Counted from the stretch's first letter, positions 16,413-26,069 are shown. The stretch is DNA of 64,000 nucleotides from Pseudomaricurvus sp050633365 (GCA_050633365.1 JBOEGJ010000011.1:124001-188000); one strand, 5' to 3'. Notes: generated by a model not told the origin, from the sequence alone. Numbers and translations are program-made.

Positions 16413-17131
16413 GAAGAGAATAAATGTTGGTTTTTCTTTAAGGCCTCAACACAGACAAAATCCGAAAGATCGTCGATTTCTCGGGATTTCCACGCTGGCA
16501 TTTCGAAACCATAGGTCGCGTCATGATAGAAACTCTGTTCGCGGCGATAGCGATCAACATTTGAGATATAAAAAGATCCTGAAAAGCAGAAAATCTTCGA
16601 TAAGTCCTGACGCCTTATGGGTTCAGAAAACGATGATCTCTGATACGGAGACAGCTTGCTTTGTGGATCCATTGTCGAACAATACAGTGGGTGCTCGGTC
16701 AGGACCTCACGAATGGCAACCATTGCACCTGACTGAGATCTCTGCATCAGTGCTTCTAGCCCACTATCAACATCGGAAGATTGAGTTAATGGAGACGTCG
16801 GCTCGAGAAGTACCAAATACTCAAATGCATCGCCCTGCGCTTTAAGCTCATCCACGATATGTATGACAACATCACTGGTCGGCACCTGATCTCCTGCCAA
16901 GTGATCGGGGCGAAGTGAAAGTACCTCGGCGCCATGACTCTGACCAATATCGGCATATTCTTGACTGTCGGTACTGAGAATCACTCGGTCAATATACTGT
17001 GACTCGAGAGCGGTAACAATTGGCCACGCCAACAGCGGCTGTCCGTCTAGAGGCCTTACATTTTTGTCCGCTAACCCCTTGCTGCCACTTCTTGCCGGCA
17101 CAATGGCCAGCACTCGTTTACCGTCAATCAT
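16409..17131 (-). CDS. legF: CMP-legionaminic acid synthetase (NeuA/PtmB family)
   Basis: A 240-residue CMP-nonulosonate cytidylyltransferase. It has the N-terminal CTP-binding motif IVPARSGSKGLADKNVRP, the LLEPTSPLTQ box and further conserved residues (DDLSDF near the end). It activates a nonulosonic acid with CTP for transfer to flagellin. Its position after ptmE and next to neuB/neuC homologs suggests legionaminic-type substrate. It overlaps its upstream and downstream genes by four bases (ATGA). Confidence 0.85.
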   Translation of the reverse strand: MIDGKRVLAIVPARSGSKGLADKNVRPLDGQPLLAWPIVTALESQYIDRVILSTDSQEYADIGQSHGAEVLSLRPDHLAGDQVPTSDVVIHIVDELKAQGDAFEYLVLLEPTSPLTQSSDVDSGLEALMQRSQSGAMVAIREVLTEHPLYCSTMDPQSKLSPYQRSSFSEPIRRQDLSKIFCFSGSFYISNVDRYRREQSFYHDATYGFEMPAWKSREIDDLSDFVCVEALKKNQHLFSS

Positions 17132-18174
17132 AGAACGATACTTTGTATGTCTTGTTGCGCGCGCTCGAAATCATTCATGCGACCAATATCGAGCCAGTAC
17201 TCGTCTAAGGGAAACATAGACACTCCGCCCTTCTCCACATGCTGACTCAACAATGCCGGCATATCCAAGTTCGTATTCGCTTCAACACATTCAATGACCT
17301 CTGGGTTAATGACGTAGATCCCGGCATTGATGTAATAGCGATAGACTGGTTTTTCGGTCATCGATTGCACTTGAAAGTCTTCTGCCTGAACGACACCGTA
17401 AGGCACTTGGTACTCATGTTCTCGCACACACATGGTTGCCGCCGATTCGGACTTCAGATGATAGTCGAGCAAACTTCCGAAATTCACTTTTGTGAGGATA
17501 TCCCCGTTCATCATGATCAAAGGCAGTTTCGGCATTGAGTCTGGAAGCAGCCCTAGTGCACCAGCTGTACCTAGAGGCTGTTCCTCATAGGTGTATTCGA
17601 TATTGATACCCCAGCGGCTGCCATCACCAAAGTACTCTTTAATCATCTCAGGTAGATAGTGCGTTGAGATATAGAAATTGTGAAAACCCGCTTCCGCAAA
17701 GTTTTCGATAATCGTTTCCAATATCGGCTGCGATCCAACCTTTAACAAAGGCTTAGGGCATTGATCGGTCAACGGCTGAAGGCGTGTGCCATAGCCTCCC
17801 GCCATCAAGAATACAGGGTTGTCGATTCGTGGTTTTTTGGTCAACTCTTCAAGCGTTAATACGTTGGTTAAGCGGCCGTCTTCCACCACTGGCATTTGCA
17901 GAAGGTCTTTCGCCTCCATAATTCGCCTCACAGATTCATTGCTGTCGTTGGGAGCACAAGTTAAAGGGTTTTTATTCATGACCTCACCAACCTCTCGGCT
18001 CAGCTCTACGCCGGCGATCAAGCCTCGTCGAATATCACCGTCAGTCACGATTCCCAGCAGCTTTCCATCGTCGTCGACAACAAATGCCGCTCGAACAGAT
18101 TGACGCTCCACCGCCTGGATCGCTTCAAGAATACTGCTATCGGGCCTGACAATGCCCTCTTTCCATCGGTTCAT
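17128..18174 (-). CDS. ptmE: CBS-domain nucleotidyltransferase PtmE (glucosamine-1-P guanylyltransferase)
   Basis: A 348-residue fusion. Residues about 5-120 are a pair of CBS domains (AAFVVDDDGKLLGIVTDGDIRRGL in the first half; MPVVEDGRLTNVLTLEEL in the second) and about 120-345 a sugar-phosphate nucleotidyltransferase with FLMAGGYGTRLQPLT and PKPLLKVG motifs. This architecture is that of Campylobacter PtmE, which makes GDP-glucosamine and so commits the pathway to GDP-linked intermediates. Its presence is the main reason to call the operon legionaminic rather than pseudaminic, which uses UDP-sugars. The CBS pair may bind a nucleotide regulator. Confidence 0.85.
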   Translation of the reverse strand: MNRWKEGIVRPDSSILEAIQAVERQSVRAAFVVDDDGKLLGIVTDGDIRRGLIAGVELSREVGEVMNKNPLTCAPNDSNESVRRIMEAKDLLQMPVVEDGRLTNVLTLEELTKKPRIDNPVFLMAGGYGTRLQPLTDQCPKPLLKVGSQPILETIIENFAEAGFHNFYISTHYLPEMIKEYFGDGSRWGINIEYTYEEQPLGTAGALGLLPDSMPKLPLIMMNGDILTKVNFGSLLDYHLKSESAATMCVREHEYQVPYGVVQAEDFQVQSMTEKPVYRYYINAGIYVINPEVIECVEANTNLDMPALLSQHVEKGGVSMFPLDEYWLDIGRMNDFERAQQDIQSIVL

Positions 18175-19133
18175 CGCGATACCTCTAGTGTTGATTGCAC
18201 TGCGTATGGATTGGCTGATGCCGTCAATCTCGTGCCTATTGGAAACTGTGGTATGAAAGGCTCACCCATAGGCCCCTTCTCGACCCAAGCTGCACGAGTA
18301 ATCATCAGTGTCGAGTCTTGAGTCTTAACCACCACACCTCCCTTGCTTCTTCCGACCACTTCACCTACTGTCGCACGATAGTTGGGCGCTTGGGGGATTT
18401 CCTCTGCACTCAACAGGGCCAAACTGCCGCCTTGCGCAAGATGAGTGATGGCACCAGGACCTGGGGTTGTTATGGCCCGAATAAAATTAAACAAAGCTCG
18501 ACTGTTCCATTGCCAATTGATGATTTCATCGCCTTGACCACGTCGACCACAGTAGAAACCTAAAGGGTGTATCTCGGCCTGAACAATTGGCTTCTGAGTA
18601 CCGGAGGCTATAGCGTCTACCGCCTTTAACAACACCTTGGGACAGTGCTCGATGGCAACCGCCAACAAGCTCTGATAGTCATCGGAGTCCGAAATCGAGA
18701 AAAATTCTTGAACTAAGATTGCACCGGTATCAATGCCTTCATCAATATAATGCGCCGTGATTCCAAAACGCTTTTCGTCATTGATAAGCGCCCAATTGAG
18801 TGGATTACGACCCCGATAAAAAGGCAGGGCGCCCGCGTGACAATTGACAAACCCTTGCGGAGGAACACCAAGTAGCTCGGGCCTAATAATTTGGTCAAAC
18901 GACATGGACACAAACAAACAGGAGCCGTATTGCGCCAAGGCCAATACACTGTCATCGTGGTTAACATTGTCGAAGTTCAAAAAGGGGGTATCGAGTGAAT
19001 GCGCTAACGCTTTAAGATCTGTGTCATCGCCGTTTGTTCGCCCTACTACAAAATCGATTTTATGACCGGCGTCAACCAGTAACCGCAATGCGCCAACGCC
19101 CCACTCGCCGTCGCCAAAGAAACCAATATTCAT
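18171..19133 (-). CDS. Sugar N-formyltransferase (methionyl-tRNA formyltransferase-like)
   Basis: A 320-residue formyltransferase. The N-terminal Rossmann-type domain (about 1-180) contains the folate-dependent catalytic set Asn97-x-His99 in FVNCHAGALPFYRGRNP and Asp135 in GIDTGAIL. The C-terminal part (about 200-310) resembles the barrel found in Fmt and sugar formyltransferases. Family members use N10-formyltetrahydrofolate to formylate a sugar amine. No acetyltransferase of the LegH type is present, and this gene lies between legI and ptmE with ATGA overlaps. It likely formylates the 4-amino group of the GDP-bacillosamine-type intermediate, giving a 7-formamido nonulosonate. A true Fmt is unlikely, given the context and no def partner. 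Confidence 0.85.
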   Translation of the reverse strand: MNIGFFGDGEWGVGALRLLVDAGHKIDFVVGRTNGDDTDLKALAHSLDTPFLNFDNVNHDDSVLALAQYGSCLFVSMSFDQIIRPELLGVPPQGFVNCHAGALPFYRGRNPLNWALINDEKRFGITAHYIDEGIDTGAILVQEFFSISDSDDYQSLLAVAIEHCPKVLLKAVDAIASGTQKPIVQAEIHPLGFYCGRRGQGDEIINWQWNSRALFNFIRAITTPGPGAITHLAQGGSLALLSAEEIPQAPNYRATVGEVVGRSKGGVVVKTQDSTLMITRAAWVEKGPMGEPFIPQFPIGTRLTASANPYAVQSTLEVSR

Positions 19134-20200
19134 TGGATCACCTCGTCGGGCTGATAGTCTCGCTGCGCGATTGAGCCTAGTGTTGACCAGTACTCCATTG
19201 GTGATCGACCAGTGGAAGGCCGTTTTACCGTCACGTTCTCAACGCAAAAGACTTCACCTGCACTTATAGGCGTTGCCGCCACCAAACTCTTTCGAGCTAC
19301 GGCGATAGTATTCGTCTCTGACTCTCGCGGCTGCTTTATTCCATCCCCCAACGCCGACTCAATGTGCCTTATTGATGACACCATCGCCGTCAATTCATCC
19401 GGTTCTAGTGAGGCCTTGTGGTCAGGCCCTTCGAGAGTTCGATCCAGAGTGAAGTGTTTCTCGATAACTTTAGCGCCTAAGGCGGTTGCGGCTATCGCCA
19501 CCTCGATACCCTGTGTGTGATCGGAATAGCCCACTCGCGTTCCGTAAACTTGGCCTAGGGTAGTCATTGCTTTGAGGTTTACATCCTCCATTGGTGCGGG
19601 GTATTGAGAGGTACAATGTAACAAGGTAACTTGTCTTTTCACCTGGTCTTTTACCGAGGGCAAAGACCAGTTTTCACGAATGTCATCGATGTTATTGGGG
19701 GGCTGTGGTTGGGTCATCCCCCAACCAATCGCCATTAGCGCAAGCTCAACTTCCTCAAGGCTCGCCATTCCGGTAGATAACACCAATGGCTTTTTGGTTC
19801 TTCCAAACTCAACCAATAGCGGCCCGTTGGTAATCTCTCCCGAAGGAATTTTATGTAAAGTGAGGTTCAGACGTTTATCAAGGTACTCCAGACTCTCTTG
19901 CTCAAAAGCCGTGGACAAAAAGCTCACTTTTTTCGACGCGCAGTAATCCCTTAACTGATGATGCATCTCATCACTCAACTCGAGAGCTTTCAGCATTTGC
20001 AACTGACTAAGGCTATCGTCATCAGTTTTTTGATAGGTCGCCTTTTGCGCCACGCTAGAGGCTAATTTTTCGGCCTTAAAGGTTTGAAACTTAACAAAAT
20101 CTGCACCGGCTTCTTCTGCGGCATCAACCAATTTTTTTGCCATCGTTATGGAGCCGTTGTGGTTCACACCGGCCTCGGCGATGATAATGACCGGTTTCAT
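19130..20200 (-). CDS. legI: N,N'-diacyllegionaminic acid synthase (NeuB family)
   Basis: A 356-residue NeuB-type synthase. The TIM-barrel domain (about 1-280) starts with VIIIAEAGVNHNGSITMAK and includes VKFQTFKAEKL, KIPSGEITN and EKHFTLDRTLEGPDHKASLE. A C-terminal antifreeze-like SAF domain (about 295-356) carries VAATPISAGEVF. It condenses phosphoenolpyruvate with a 2,4-diamino-2,4,6-trideoxy-mannose derivative to the nine-carbon acid. The preference for the legionaminic over sialic or pseudaminic substrate is inferred from neighbours legB, legC and ptmE. Confidence 0.85.
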   Translation of the reverse strand: MKPVIIIAEAGVNHNGSITMAKKLVDAAEEAGADFVKFQTFKAEKLASSVAQKATYQKTDDDSLSQLQMLKALELSDEMHHQLRDYCASKKVSFLSTAFEQESLEYLDKRLNLTLHKIPSGEITNGPLLVEFGRTKKPLVLSTGMASLEEVELALMAIGWGMTQPQPPNNIDDIRENWSLPSVKDQVKRQVTLLHCTSQYPAPMEDVNLKAMTTLGQVYGTRVGYSDHTQGIEVAIAATALGAKVIEKHFTLDRTLEGPDHKASLEPDELTAMVSSIRHIESALGDGIKQPRESETNTIAVARKSLVAATPISAGEVFCVENVTVKRPSTGRSPMEYWSTLGSIAQRDYQPDEVIQ

Positions 20201-21405
20201 TGGTTATCTCCCAAGGCAATCACACTGTGATCGAGAGTGATATCATAAAATGTTTTTCCGCGACGACATGGGCGCGCACGCTGATTTGCAATAGATTCGA
20301 GAGCCGCCATTGCTTTTGCCGAGAAATTTCCATCACCATAGGGGTTAGATATCGTCTGCCGAACTGAACTTTGGCCCGTGACCCTGCCTATCGCTTCGGA
20401 CAATCGAGTTTCGTCGTTGGCACAATGAATTACCGAATCGCAGGCCTCTCTCCCCTGTTGACGATCTCCAACATTAATAGTGGGCACACCAAAGCTTGGT
20501 ACTTCGATAATGCCACTGGAAGAATTTCCGATCACCGCGACACAGTCAGCCATGAGGCTGAGATAACGTAACCGCCCCAAGGACTCGACAAATATCCAGG
20601 AAGAACAGGACTCACACGCCTGAGCTAGGAGACGATTAATCTCACTACCACCACTATCAGCATTAGCCGCAGTAAAAACACACTGAATTTGAGGGAATTT
20701 TTTCAGTGCGGAAAGGATTGGCAAGACGCCCTTGGAGTCTTCGATGTTGGTTTCCGCGTGAAAGGTAACCAAACAATAATCGAGATCCGATGAAAGACCC
20801 AATGAACGGAGCAAGTCTTCGGAGTCCTGCAGCTGTTCGTGCTGCAGACTTTCAAGACCTGGGGCCCCAGTGAGAAAAACTCTATCTGGCTGTTCGCCTA
20901 ATTGCACAACTCGTTGAAAGTGCTGGCGAGTGGTAACCAAGTGGAAGTGCGCCATTTTGGTAATCGCGTGTCGGATCGAATCATCAACTGCACCCTCGGT
21001 AATTTCACCGCCATGAATATGCACAATAGGAATGCCCAAAAACATAGCGGCTTGGGCCGCTCCCAACATTTCAAAACGATCGCCCAGAATCACCAGATAG
21101 TCAGGTCTCAATCTTGTAAGTGCATCGGTAAAACCCACCAATGCAGTAGCGGTCGCTTTGGCCATCGAGGCGTCGTCGTTGGAATCTACAAGGCAGGGAA
21201 TCGATTCGTTAACGTGAAATCCATCTTTTTCGATTTCACTAATGGTACTGCCAAAACGGGCATCCAAATGCATGCCGGTAACCATTAGACGTAAGTCAAA
21301 GTGCTGGGACTTCTCTAGAGCCTTGAGAAGCCAATAAAGCAGTCCGTAATCAGCTCGGGTTCCGGTGGCTACCGCGATTTTCGTATTGTCAGATACCGTG
21401 CTCAT
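20197..21405 (-). CDS. legG: GDP-linked diamino-sugar 2-epimerase, hydrolysing (NeuC family)
   Basis: A 402-residue protein of the UDP-GlcNAc 2-epimerase/NeuC superfamily. Family motifs are VATGTRADYGLLYWLL at the start, LVILGDRFEML, HIHGGEITEGAVDDSIRHAI and GNSSSGIIEVPSF. It would release the nucleotide and invert C2 to give the free 2,4-diacylamino-2,4,6-trideoxymannose used by LegI. The final residues past about 375 form an unconserved tail. It overlaps legC and legI by four bases each. Confidence 0.85.
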   Translation of the reverse strand: MSTVSDNTKIAVATGTRADYGLLYWLLKALEKSQHFDLRLMVTGMHLDARFGSTISEIEKDGFHVNESIPCLVDSNDDASMAKATATALVGFTDALTRLRPDYLVILGDRFEMLGAAQAAMFLGIPIVHIHGGEITEGAVDDSIRHAITKMAHFHLVTTRQHFQRVVQLGEQPDRVFLTGAPGLESLQHEQLQDSEDLLRSLGLSSDLDYCLVTFHAETNIEDSKGVLPILSALKKFPQIQCVFTAANADSGGSEINRLLAQACESCSSWIFVESLGRLRYLSLMADCVAVIGNSSSGIIEVPSFGVPTINVGDRQQGREACDSVIHCANDETRLSEAIGRVTGQSSVRQTISNPYGDGNFSAKAMAALESIANQRARPCRRGKTFYDITLDHSVIALGDNQ

Positions 21406-22544
21406 TGAACCACCTCACCGGCGGGCATACTCGGTAGGCAAAGAACTCTTTCCGCTAGGGATTCAGAGCATGACAAGCTTCCCGTTTGGCAGTGTCTATA
21501 AGGTAGGCTTTTATGTAAAAGCTGCCAGACTGAGCGGCACTGCACATTCAAACGCTCTGCTCGCGCTAGAAAGACGTTCTTTAACTCTAGGGATTCAAAA
21601 ATCACCGCTGACAACCAATAATTGCAACTCTCGCTCTCACGCCCCTGAAAAAAAGACACCCCTGACACCTGGCCAACAGCTCGCTGATAATCCTGCGCTA
21701 AAGACTTTTTGGCCGACAGAATTGCGTCCAAACGAGTTAACTGTGCACAGCCCAAGGCGGCATTCAAATTAGGCATGCGGAAGTTGAATGCCGCGCGATC
21801 ATGACGATAGACATCTAACTTAGCCGTTGTGGAAAGGTGCCGCACTTGATCCGCGAGATGCTGATCATCGGTCACCAAAGCTCCACCACCGCCGGTGGTA
21901 ATGACCTTGTTGCCGTTAAAGCTGAAAACCCCACATCGAGAAAATGTCCCCAGTGCTTTTCCGCGCCAGCTCGATCCCAAGGCTTCTGCGGCATCTTCCA
22001 TAACCGCTATCCCAAAAGATTCACACAGTTCCACAATCGCCTCGATGTCGACCGCCAATCCGAAAGTATGCATGGGCACACAAGCTCGAACGGTTTTCCC
22101 CGTGGATCGATTAACCGCCACGCCATTTTTTAGCTCTACATTCGCGTCGAGCCACTGAGCTAAAGCGCTAACGCTCATCCCCAAACTCGCTTCGTCCACA
22201 TCGACAAACACGGGATCAGCGCCGCAATGATGAATCGCGTTAGCGGTGGCGATAAACGTTAGTGATTGGGTAATGACCTCATCATTGGGTTTGACTCCTA
22301 ACGCAATCAAGCCCAATTGCAAAGCAGCGGTGCCGTTAACTAGGGCTACACAGTACTTTGCTCCCGTTCGCTCTATAAGAGTCTGCTCGAACTGCTCAAC
22401 CATAACGCCTGCGGTGGAAACAAAACCACTGTCGATCACCTGGTTGAGGTATTGTTTTTCGATCTCACCCAAAAGCGGCTCGTGCAAGCCAACCCGCCCC
22501 GCGCCAAAGTGTTTTTCGATACACTCAAATATCGGGTTAAACAT
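21402..22544 (-). CDS. legC: DegT/DnrJ/EryC1 aminotransferase LegC
   Basis: A 380-residue PLP-dependent sugar aminotransferase. Lys213 in FSFNGNKVITTGGGG is the expected Schiff-base lysine, and LVNGTAALQLGLIALG and EDAAEALGS are other family boxes. It would transfer an amino group from glutamate to the 4-keto sugar made by LegB. It starts eight bases before the legB stop, so the two are coupled. The glycine-rich TTGGGGALVTDD loop follows the lysine as in the LegC/PseC group. Confidence 0.85.
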   Translation of the reverse strand: MFNPIFECIEKHFGAGRVGLHEPLLGEIEKQYLNQVIDSGFVSTAGVMVEQFEQTLIERTGAKYCVALVNGTAALQLGLIALGVKPNDEVITQSLTFIATANAIHHCGADPVFVDVDEASLGMSVSALAQWLDANVELKNGVAVNRSTGKTVRACVPMHTFGLAVDIEAIVELCESFGIAVMEDAAEALGSSWRGKALGTFSRCGVFSFNGNKVITTGGGGALVTDDQHLADQVRHLSTTAKLDVYRHDRAAFNFRMPNLNAALGCAQLTRLDAILSAKKSLAQDYQRAVGQVSGVSFFQGRESESCNYWLSAVIFESLELKNVFLARAERLNVQCRSVWQLLHKSLPYRHCQTGSLSCSESLAERVLCLPSMPAGEVVQ

Positions 22545-23514
22545 TGTAGATATTCGTTTTGTAGTGACGTAGGTTTTCAGGTTCCGTGAACCAACGGATA
22601 GTTTCGCTAAGGCCTTCGCGAAGGCTAACGGCGCTGGAAAAGTCAGTCATAGTCGACAGTTTTTTCGGGCATCCCAGGAGCCGGAAAACCTCAGATCCTT
22701 TTGGACGCAAACGCGCTTGATCGCACACTAATTCGACATCACTCTCCATAATGTTTTTGATCATCATCAAGGTGTCTTCGATACTGATTTCTTTACCGGT
22801 ACAGATATTGACGGTCTCTCCCACCGCTTTTTCAGATTGCGCCAGTTTGATAAACCCCTGGCAGGTATCAGTGACGAAATTGAAATCACGGGTGGGTGAT
22901 AAATCCCCCAATTCAATACGCGATTGACCCGCTGCAATTTGCCCGATGATAGACGGAATGACTGCCCTTGCAGATTGCCTTGGACCGTAGGTATTAAAGG
23001 GCCGCGCCACGGTAACGGGCAACTCAAAAGCGTTGTAAAAGCTCATGGCCATGGCGTCGGCGGCAATCTTTGAGGCGCTGTAAGGCGATTGGGGCTGTAG
23101 TGGGTGTTGTTCGTCGATGGGCACGTATTGGGCGGTGCCATAAACCTCGCTGGTCGAGGTTTGAATGAATCTTGAAACCCCACAGTCCTTGGCCGCCTGA
23201 CACATATTCAACGTGCCTTGCACGTTGGTGTCGACATAGCTTGATGGAGCCTGATACGAATAGGGAATCGCAATAAGCGCGGCTAAGTGGTACACCGTAT
23301 CGATACCCTTGCAAAGCTCGCGACATAAATTGGCGTCGCGCACGTCTCCGCTAACCACCTCGATCTTATCGAGACAGTCAGAGCCCTCGAGCCAACCCCA
23401 ATTATTGAACGAATTGTATTGCACCAACGCGCGTACGCGGTGGCCAGCTTGTACTAGGCTTTCGACCAAGTGAGAGCCAATAAAGCCATCTGCACCAGTT
23501 ACCAATGCCGTCAT
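22537..23514 (-). CDS. legB: Nucleotide-sugar 4,6-dehydratase LegB
   Basis: A 325-residue extended SDR. It has the NAD-binding GADGFIGSHLVE motif, HLAALIAIPYSY, STSEVYGTA and the catalytic YSASK. The family converts GDP-GlcNAc (or UDP-GlcNAc) to the 4-keto-6-deoxy sugar. LegB differs from PseB, a 5-inverting dehydratase, in the early sequence, and the company of ptmE supports a GDP substrate. It is the first gene of the nine-gene operon. AAGGAAAA lies 11 bases before the ATG. Only 124 bases separate it from fliD with no obvious terminator, so read-through from fliD is possible. Confidence 0.85.
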   Translation of the reverse strand: MTALVTGADGFIGSHLVESLVQAGHRVRALVQYNSFNNWGWLEGSDCLDKIEVVSGDVRDANLCRELCKGIDTVYHLAALIAIPYSYQAPSSYVDTNVQGTLNMCQAAKDCGVSRFIQTSTSEVYGTAQYVPIDEQHPLQPQSPYSASKIAADAMAMSFYNAFELPVTVARPFNTYGPRQSARAVIPSIIGQIAAGQSRIELGDLSPTRDFNFVTDTCQGFIKLAQSEKAVGETVNICTGKEISIEDTLMMIKNIMESDVELVCDQARLRPKGSEVFRLLGCPKKLSTMTDFSSAVSLREGLSETIRWFTEPENLRHYKTNIYNV

Positions 23515-23638
23515 GGTCTGTTGTTTTCCTTACAGTCATTACGTCAAAAAATAGACGCTCTTGGAAAAACTGCAAAAAACAGACCAAAATCGGGTGAATA
23601 GTCGGGTTCTCAGTCGAGCTAATTCGTTTTTTAGCTGA

Positions 23639-26014
23639 CTAGTTCGATTGCGCGCTGAATGGTAAACGGTTACCGATATCATCAAGAGCACTGCCGGAGC
23701 TGTTGAGGCTATTGACGATTCGCTCCATGGCCAAGAATTGCGCCAATAAACGATCGTAATAGGCCTCCGAGCGAGCATCGAGACGAGTCTGATCTTCTTC
23801 TAGATCCGACAATTCTTGAGTAATACTGGCTTCCCGAGTTGCAAAGATGCCATTAGTTTCAAGGTAGTTATCAATCAATTGATTGAGCTCTTCGCCAAAT
23901 CCACGAGAGAATTCGACGGTCGAGGTAGTAGCACCCGGCTCAATAATCATACTCAAACCTGCAGCCGGTGAATTTAACTCTGGCAGCAGTACTTGACCCA
24001 CGCCAAACCCAGCCACACCGTTCACGGTGCCAGCAACATCCTTACCGGCAGTACTGGTACCCGCCGCTAAACCTAGATCCGCCGCATTAGCACCTGCGCC
24101 TAGCACCGATATTGACGACTTTGAACCATAGGCATTTGAAGTGATTTCAAAGTGATCAACATTCCACACTACCTCAACATCAGCGCCTTTGTCTTTTAGC
24201 GCAGCGTCGTTGTTAATCTGCGATTGAATGTGGGCGGCCAAGGCTTCATTACTGGCATAACTACCAGGATTTAGGCTGATGATGTTCGATGTGACCCCAT
24301 CAACAGAGATCGCGAAGTCATAGTCATTGCTGTTTGGACCACTGCCTGCAGTGGCGCTGCCAGCGGCCAAACCAAATTCACCCGGCGTCAACTCCAGTAC
24401 AGAACTGATGGCGATGGACGAATCGCTGCCTTGGCTGCGAGACGTCACGACAAATTCAGTGCCGTTATGAATAATATCAGCGGCGATAGATTGAGCATCA
24501 AATTCAGCTTGCAGCGCCGTCGCTATGGCGTTTTCGTCGGCATAGGCCGCCGGCGGTAAAACAATCGATACCGCAGCGCCGCCATCAACGGCAATGTCAA
24601 AGCCGTAATCGCCGGAGGTAGCCGCACTCAAATCAGTGCTGGCGAAAGAGGATGGCACACCGGAAAAACTGCCCGCCGTTCTCGGTGCTGAGATATCGGC
24701 CAATAGAGTGCCTGCGGCGGCTCCGCCCACCAACTGACCCTTTTCAGGATCTTGAGTTACGACGATGTCATAGCTTCCAGGTGTTGCCTCCGGACGAACG
24801 CTATTAACCACAATTTTATCCGAAGAAGAGGACGATTGCGGGACAAACAAATCCTTTACCAGATCGTAATTCTCAGAGAAGGCTTTATTGAAGAATTCGT
24901 CGTCTATATCAAGTGTGCCATCGAGCTCTGTGCGAATACCGATATTACTCAGGGCGGTAAACCCACCGTCGAGACCCGCAATGGTATTGCTGATTACGGC
25001 TTTCAAAGAGGTCTCTAATGCGCGCGCGGTGGGGTCACGATCCAAACTGCCTTTCTCATCGGTCTCCGGATCGATACCTACTGCAGGCTCGATCACTTCC
25101 AAAAAGGTGTTATAGGCTTCAACAAAGTCGCGAACCGCTTGTTCACCGCCGGCTTTATCTTCGGTAATGGTAACGGTAACGATATTACCAGGATCTGGCT
25201 TTGACAGATTGAACTCAAACCCCGGCAATACATCGTCGATATTGTTACTGCTTCGCGTCAACTCCAGCCCATTGATTTCCAGTTGAGCATCTTGGCCCTG
25301 CTGATTCTGCACCATCGATTGATTGCTAGCATTAAAGTCGAAGGCGGCCAAACCAGGCGACCCCGCCTCTTCAGCTGCGGTAATCGATACCTGATTAGTT
25401 TCACCGCTTTCAGCCGTGACCAATAGCTTATAACCCGCCCCGTCGTTAACAATACTGGCACTCACACCGGCGTCGGCGGCGTTAATCGCGTCACGTAAAC
25501 CGTTTAGCGAATTATTGCTGTCATCGATGGTAATGGTGATGGCGTCTTTATCCGCATTATTGGTAAAGGTGGTAGGAGGCTCAAGCTTGTCCCAGCTACC
25601 AAAATTTAGCGTTAAAGTGCCTTTGCCGATCTCATCAGTGGTTTCGGCAAAACTTGCGCCACTCGACAGTGAATGAGACTTAGCCACGTCGATCACTTCA
25701 AAGGAATATTCGCCGACGGGAGTTTCTTCGGAAAGCGAAACCGGAATAAACGCGTCACTGTTGGTAAACGACGCCGATTTACTGTTGAAGGTTTCGGTAT
25801 CAGCCAATAGTTTGGCGGAATCTTGCAGGGTCGATAGCGCATTGCGAATCAAGCCAAAATCCGAAATTTGAGCTTCGAACTTGGTTTTATCAGCATCAAT
25901 TTGAGCCTGCTTTGGAGCCTTTTCAATATCACGTAACTGACCGGCTATCTCGTTGGAACGAATCCCCGAGCCTGCCCCCAGTGTGCTGATGATATTACCG
26001 CCGATGGAATCCAT
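23639..26014 (-). CDS. fliD: Flagellar filament cap protein FliD, enlarged
   Basis: A 791-residue FliD (usual length about 450-680). The N-terminal FliD_N region (about 15-115, SGIRSNEIAGQLRDIEKAP) and the C-terminal FliD_C coiled-coil end (about 690-791, YDRLLAQFLAMERIVNSLNS) are conserved. Between them are several flagellin hook IN-like units, two of which are clearly related (about 475-545 and 560-640: DYGFDIAVDGG.. and DYDFAISVDGV.., each ending with a FGLAAGSATAG/LGLAAGTSTAG tract). The cap guides flagellin folding at the filament tip. A sigma-28-type site lies 56 bases upstream. The insert probably forms extra surface domains. Confidence 0.9.
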   Translation of the reverse strand: MDSIGGNIISTLGAGSGIRSNEIAGQLRDIEKAPKQAQIDADKTKFEAQISDFGLIRNALSTLQDSAKLLADTETFNSKSASFTNSDAFIPVSLSEETPVGEYSFEVIDVAKSHSLSSGASFAETTDEIGKGTLTLNFGSWDKLEPPTTFTNNADKDAITITIDDSNNSLNGLRDAINAADAGVSASIVNDGAGYKLLVTAESGETNQVSITAAEEAGSPGLAAFDFNASNQSMVQNQQGQDAQLEINGLELTRSSNNIDDVLPGFEFNLSKPDPGNIVTVTITEDKAGGEQAVRDFVEAYNTFLEVIEPAVGIDPETDEKGSLDRDPTARALETSLKAVISNTIAGLDGGFTALSNIGIRTELDGTLDIDDEFFNKAFSENYDLVKDLFVPQSSSSSDKIVVNSVRPEATPGSYDIVVTQDPEKGQLVGGAAAGTLLADISAPRTAGSFSGVPSSFASTDLSAATSGDYGFDIAVDGGAAVSIVLPPAAYADENAIATALQAEFDAQSIAADIIHNGTEFVVTSRSQGSDSSIAISSVLELTPGEFGLAAGSATAGSGPNSNDYDFAISVDGVTSNIISLNPGSYASNEALAAHIQSQINNDAALKDKGADVEVVWNVDHFEITSNAYGSKSSISVLGAGANAADLGLAAGTSTAGKDVAGTVNGVAGFGVGQVLLPELNSPAAGLSMIIEPGATTSTVEFSRGFGEELNQLIDNYLETNGIFATREASITQELSDLEEDQTRLDARSEAYYDRLLAQFLAMERIVNSLNSSGSALDDIGNRLPFSAQSN

Positions 26015-26069
26015 AATCTCAAACCTACGATTAACGCCAAAATAGGAGGGAAATTCCCGCTCTACCCTG

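Noticed and set aside
18171..19133. Methionyl-tRNA formyltransferase Fmt
   Set aside because: The catalytic motif is shared, but fmt normally pairs with def; here the gene overlaps legI and ptmE.
14311..23514. Pseudaminic acid or N-acetylneuraminic acid pathway
   Set aside because: PseB/PseF/PseG/PseH types are absent, and the PtmE-type CBS guanylyltransferase with LegB/LegC/LegG points to the GDP-linked legionaminic route; plain sialic acid would not need LegB and LegC.
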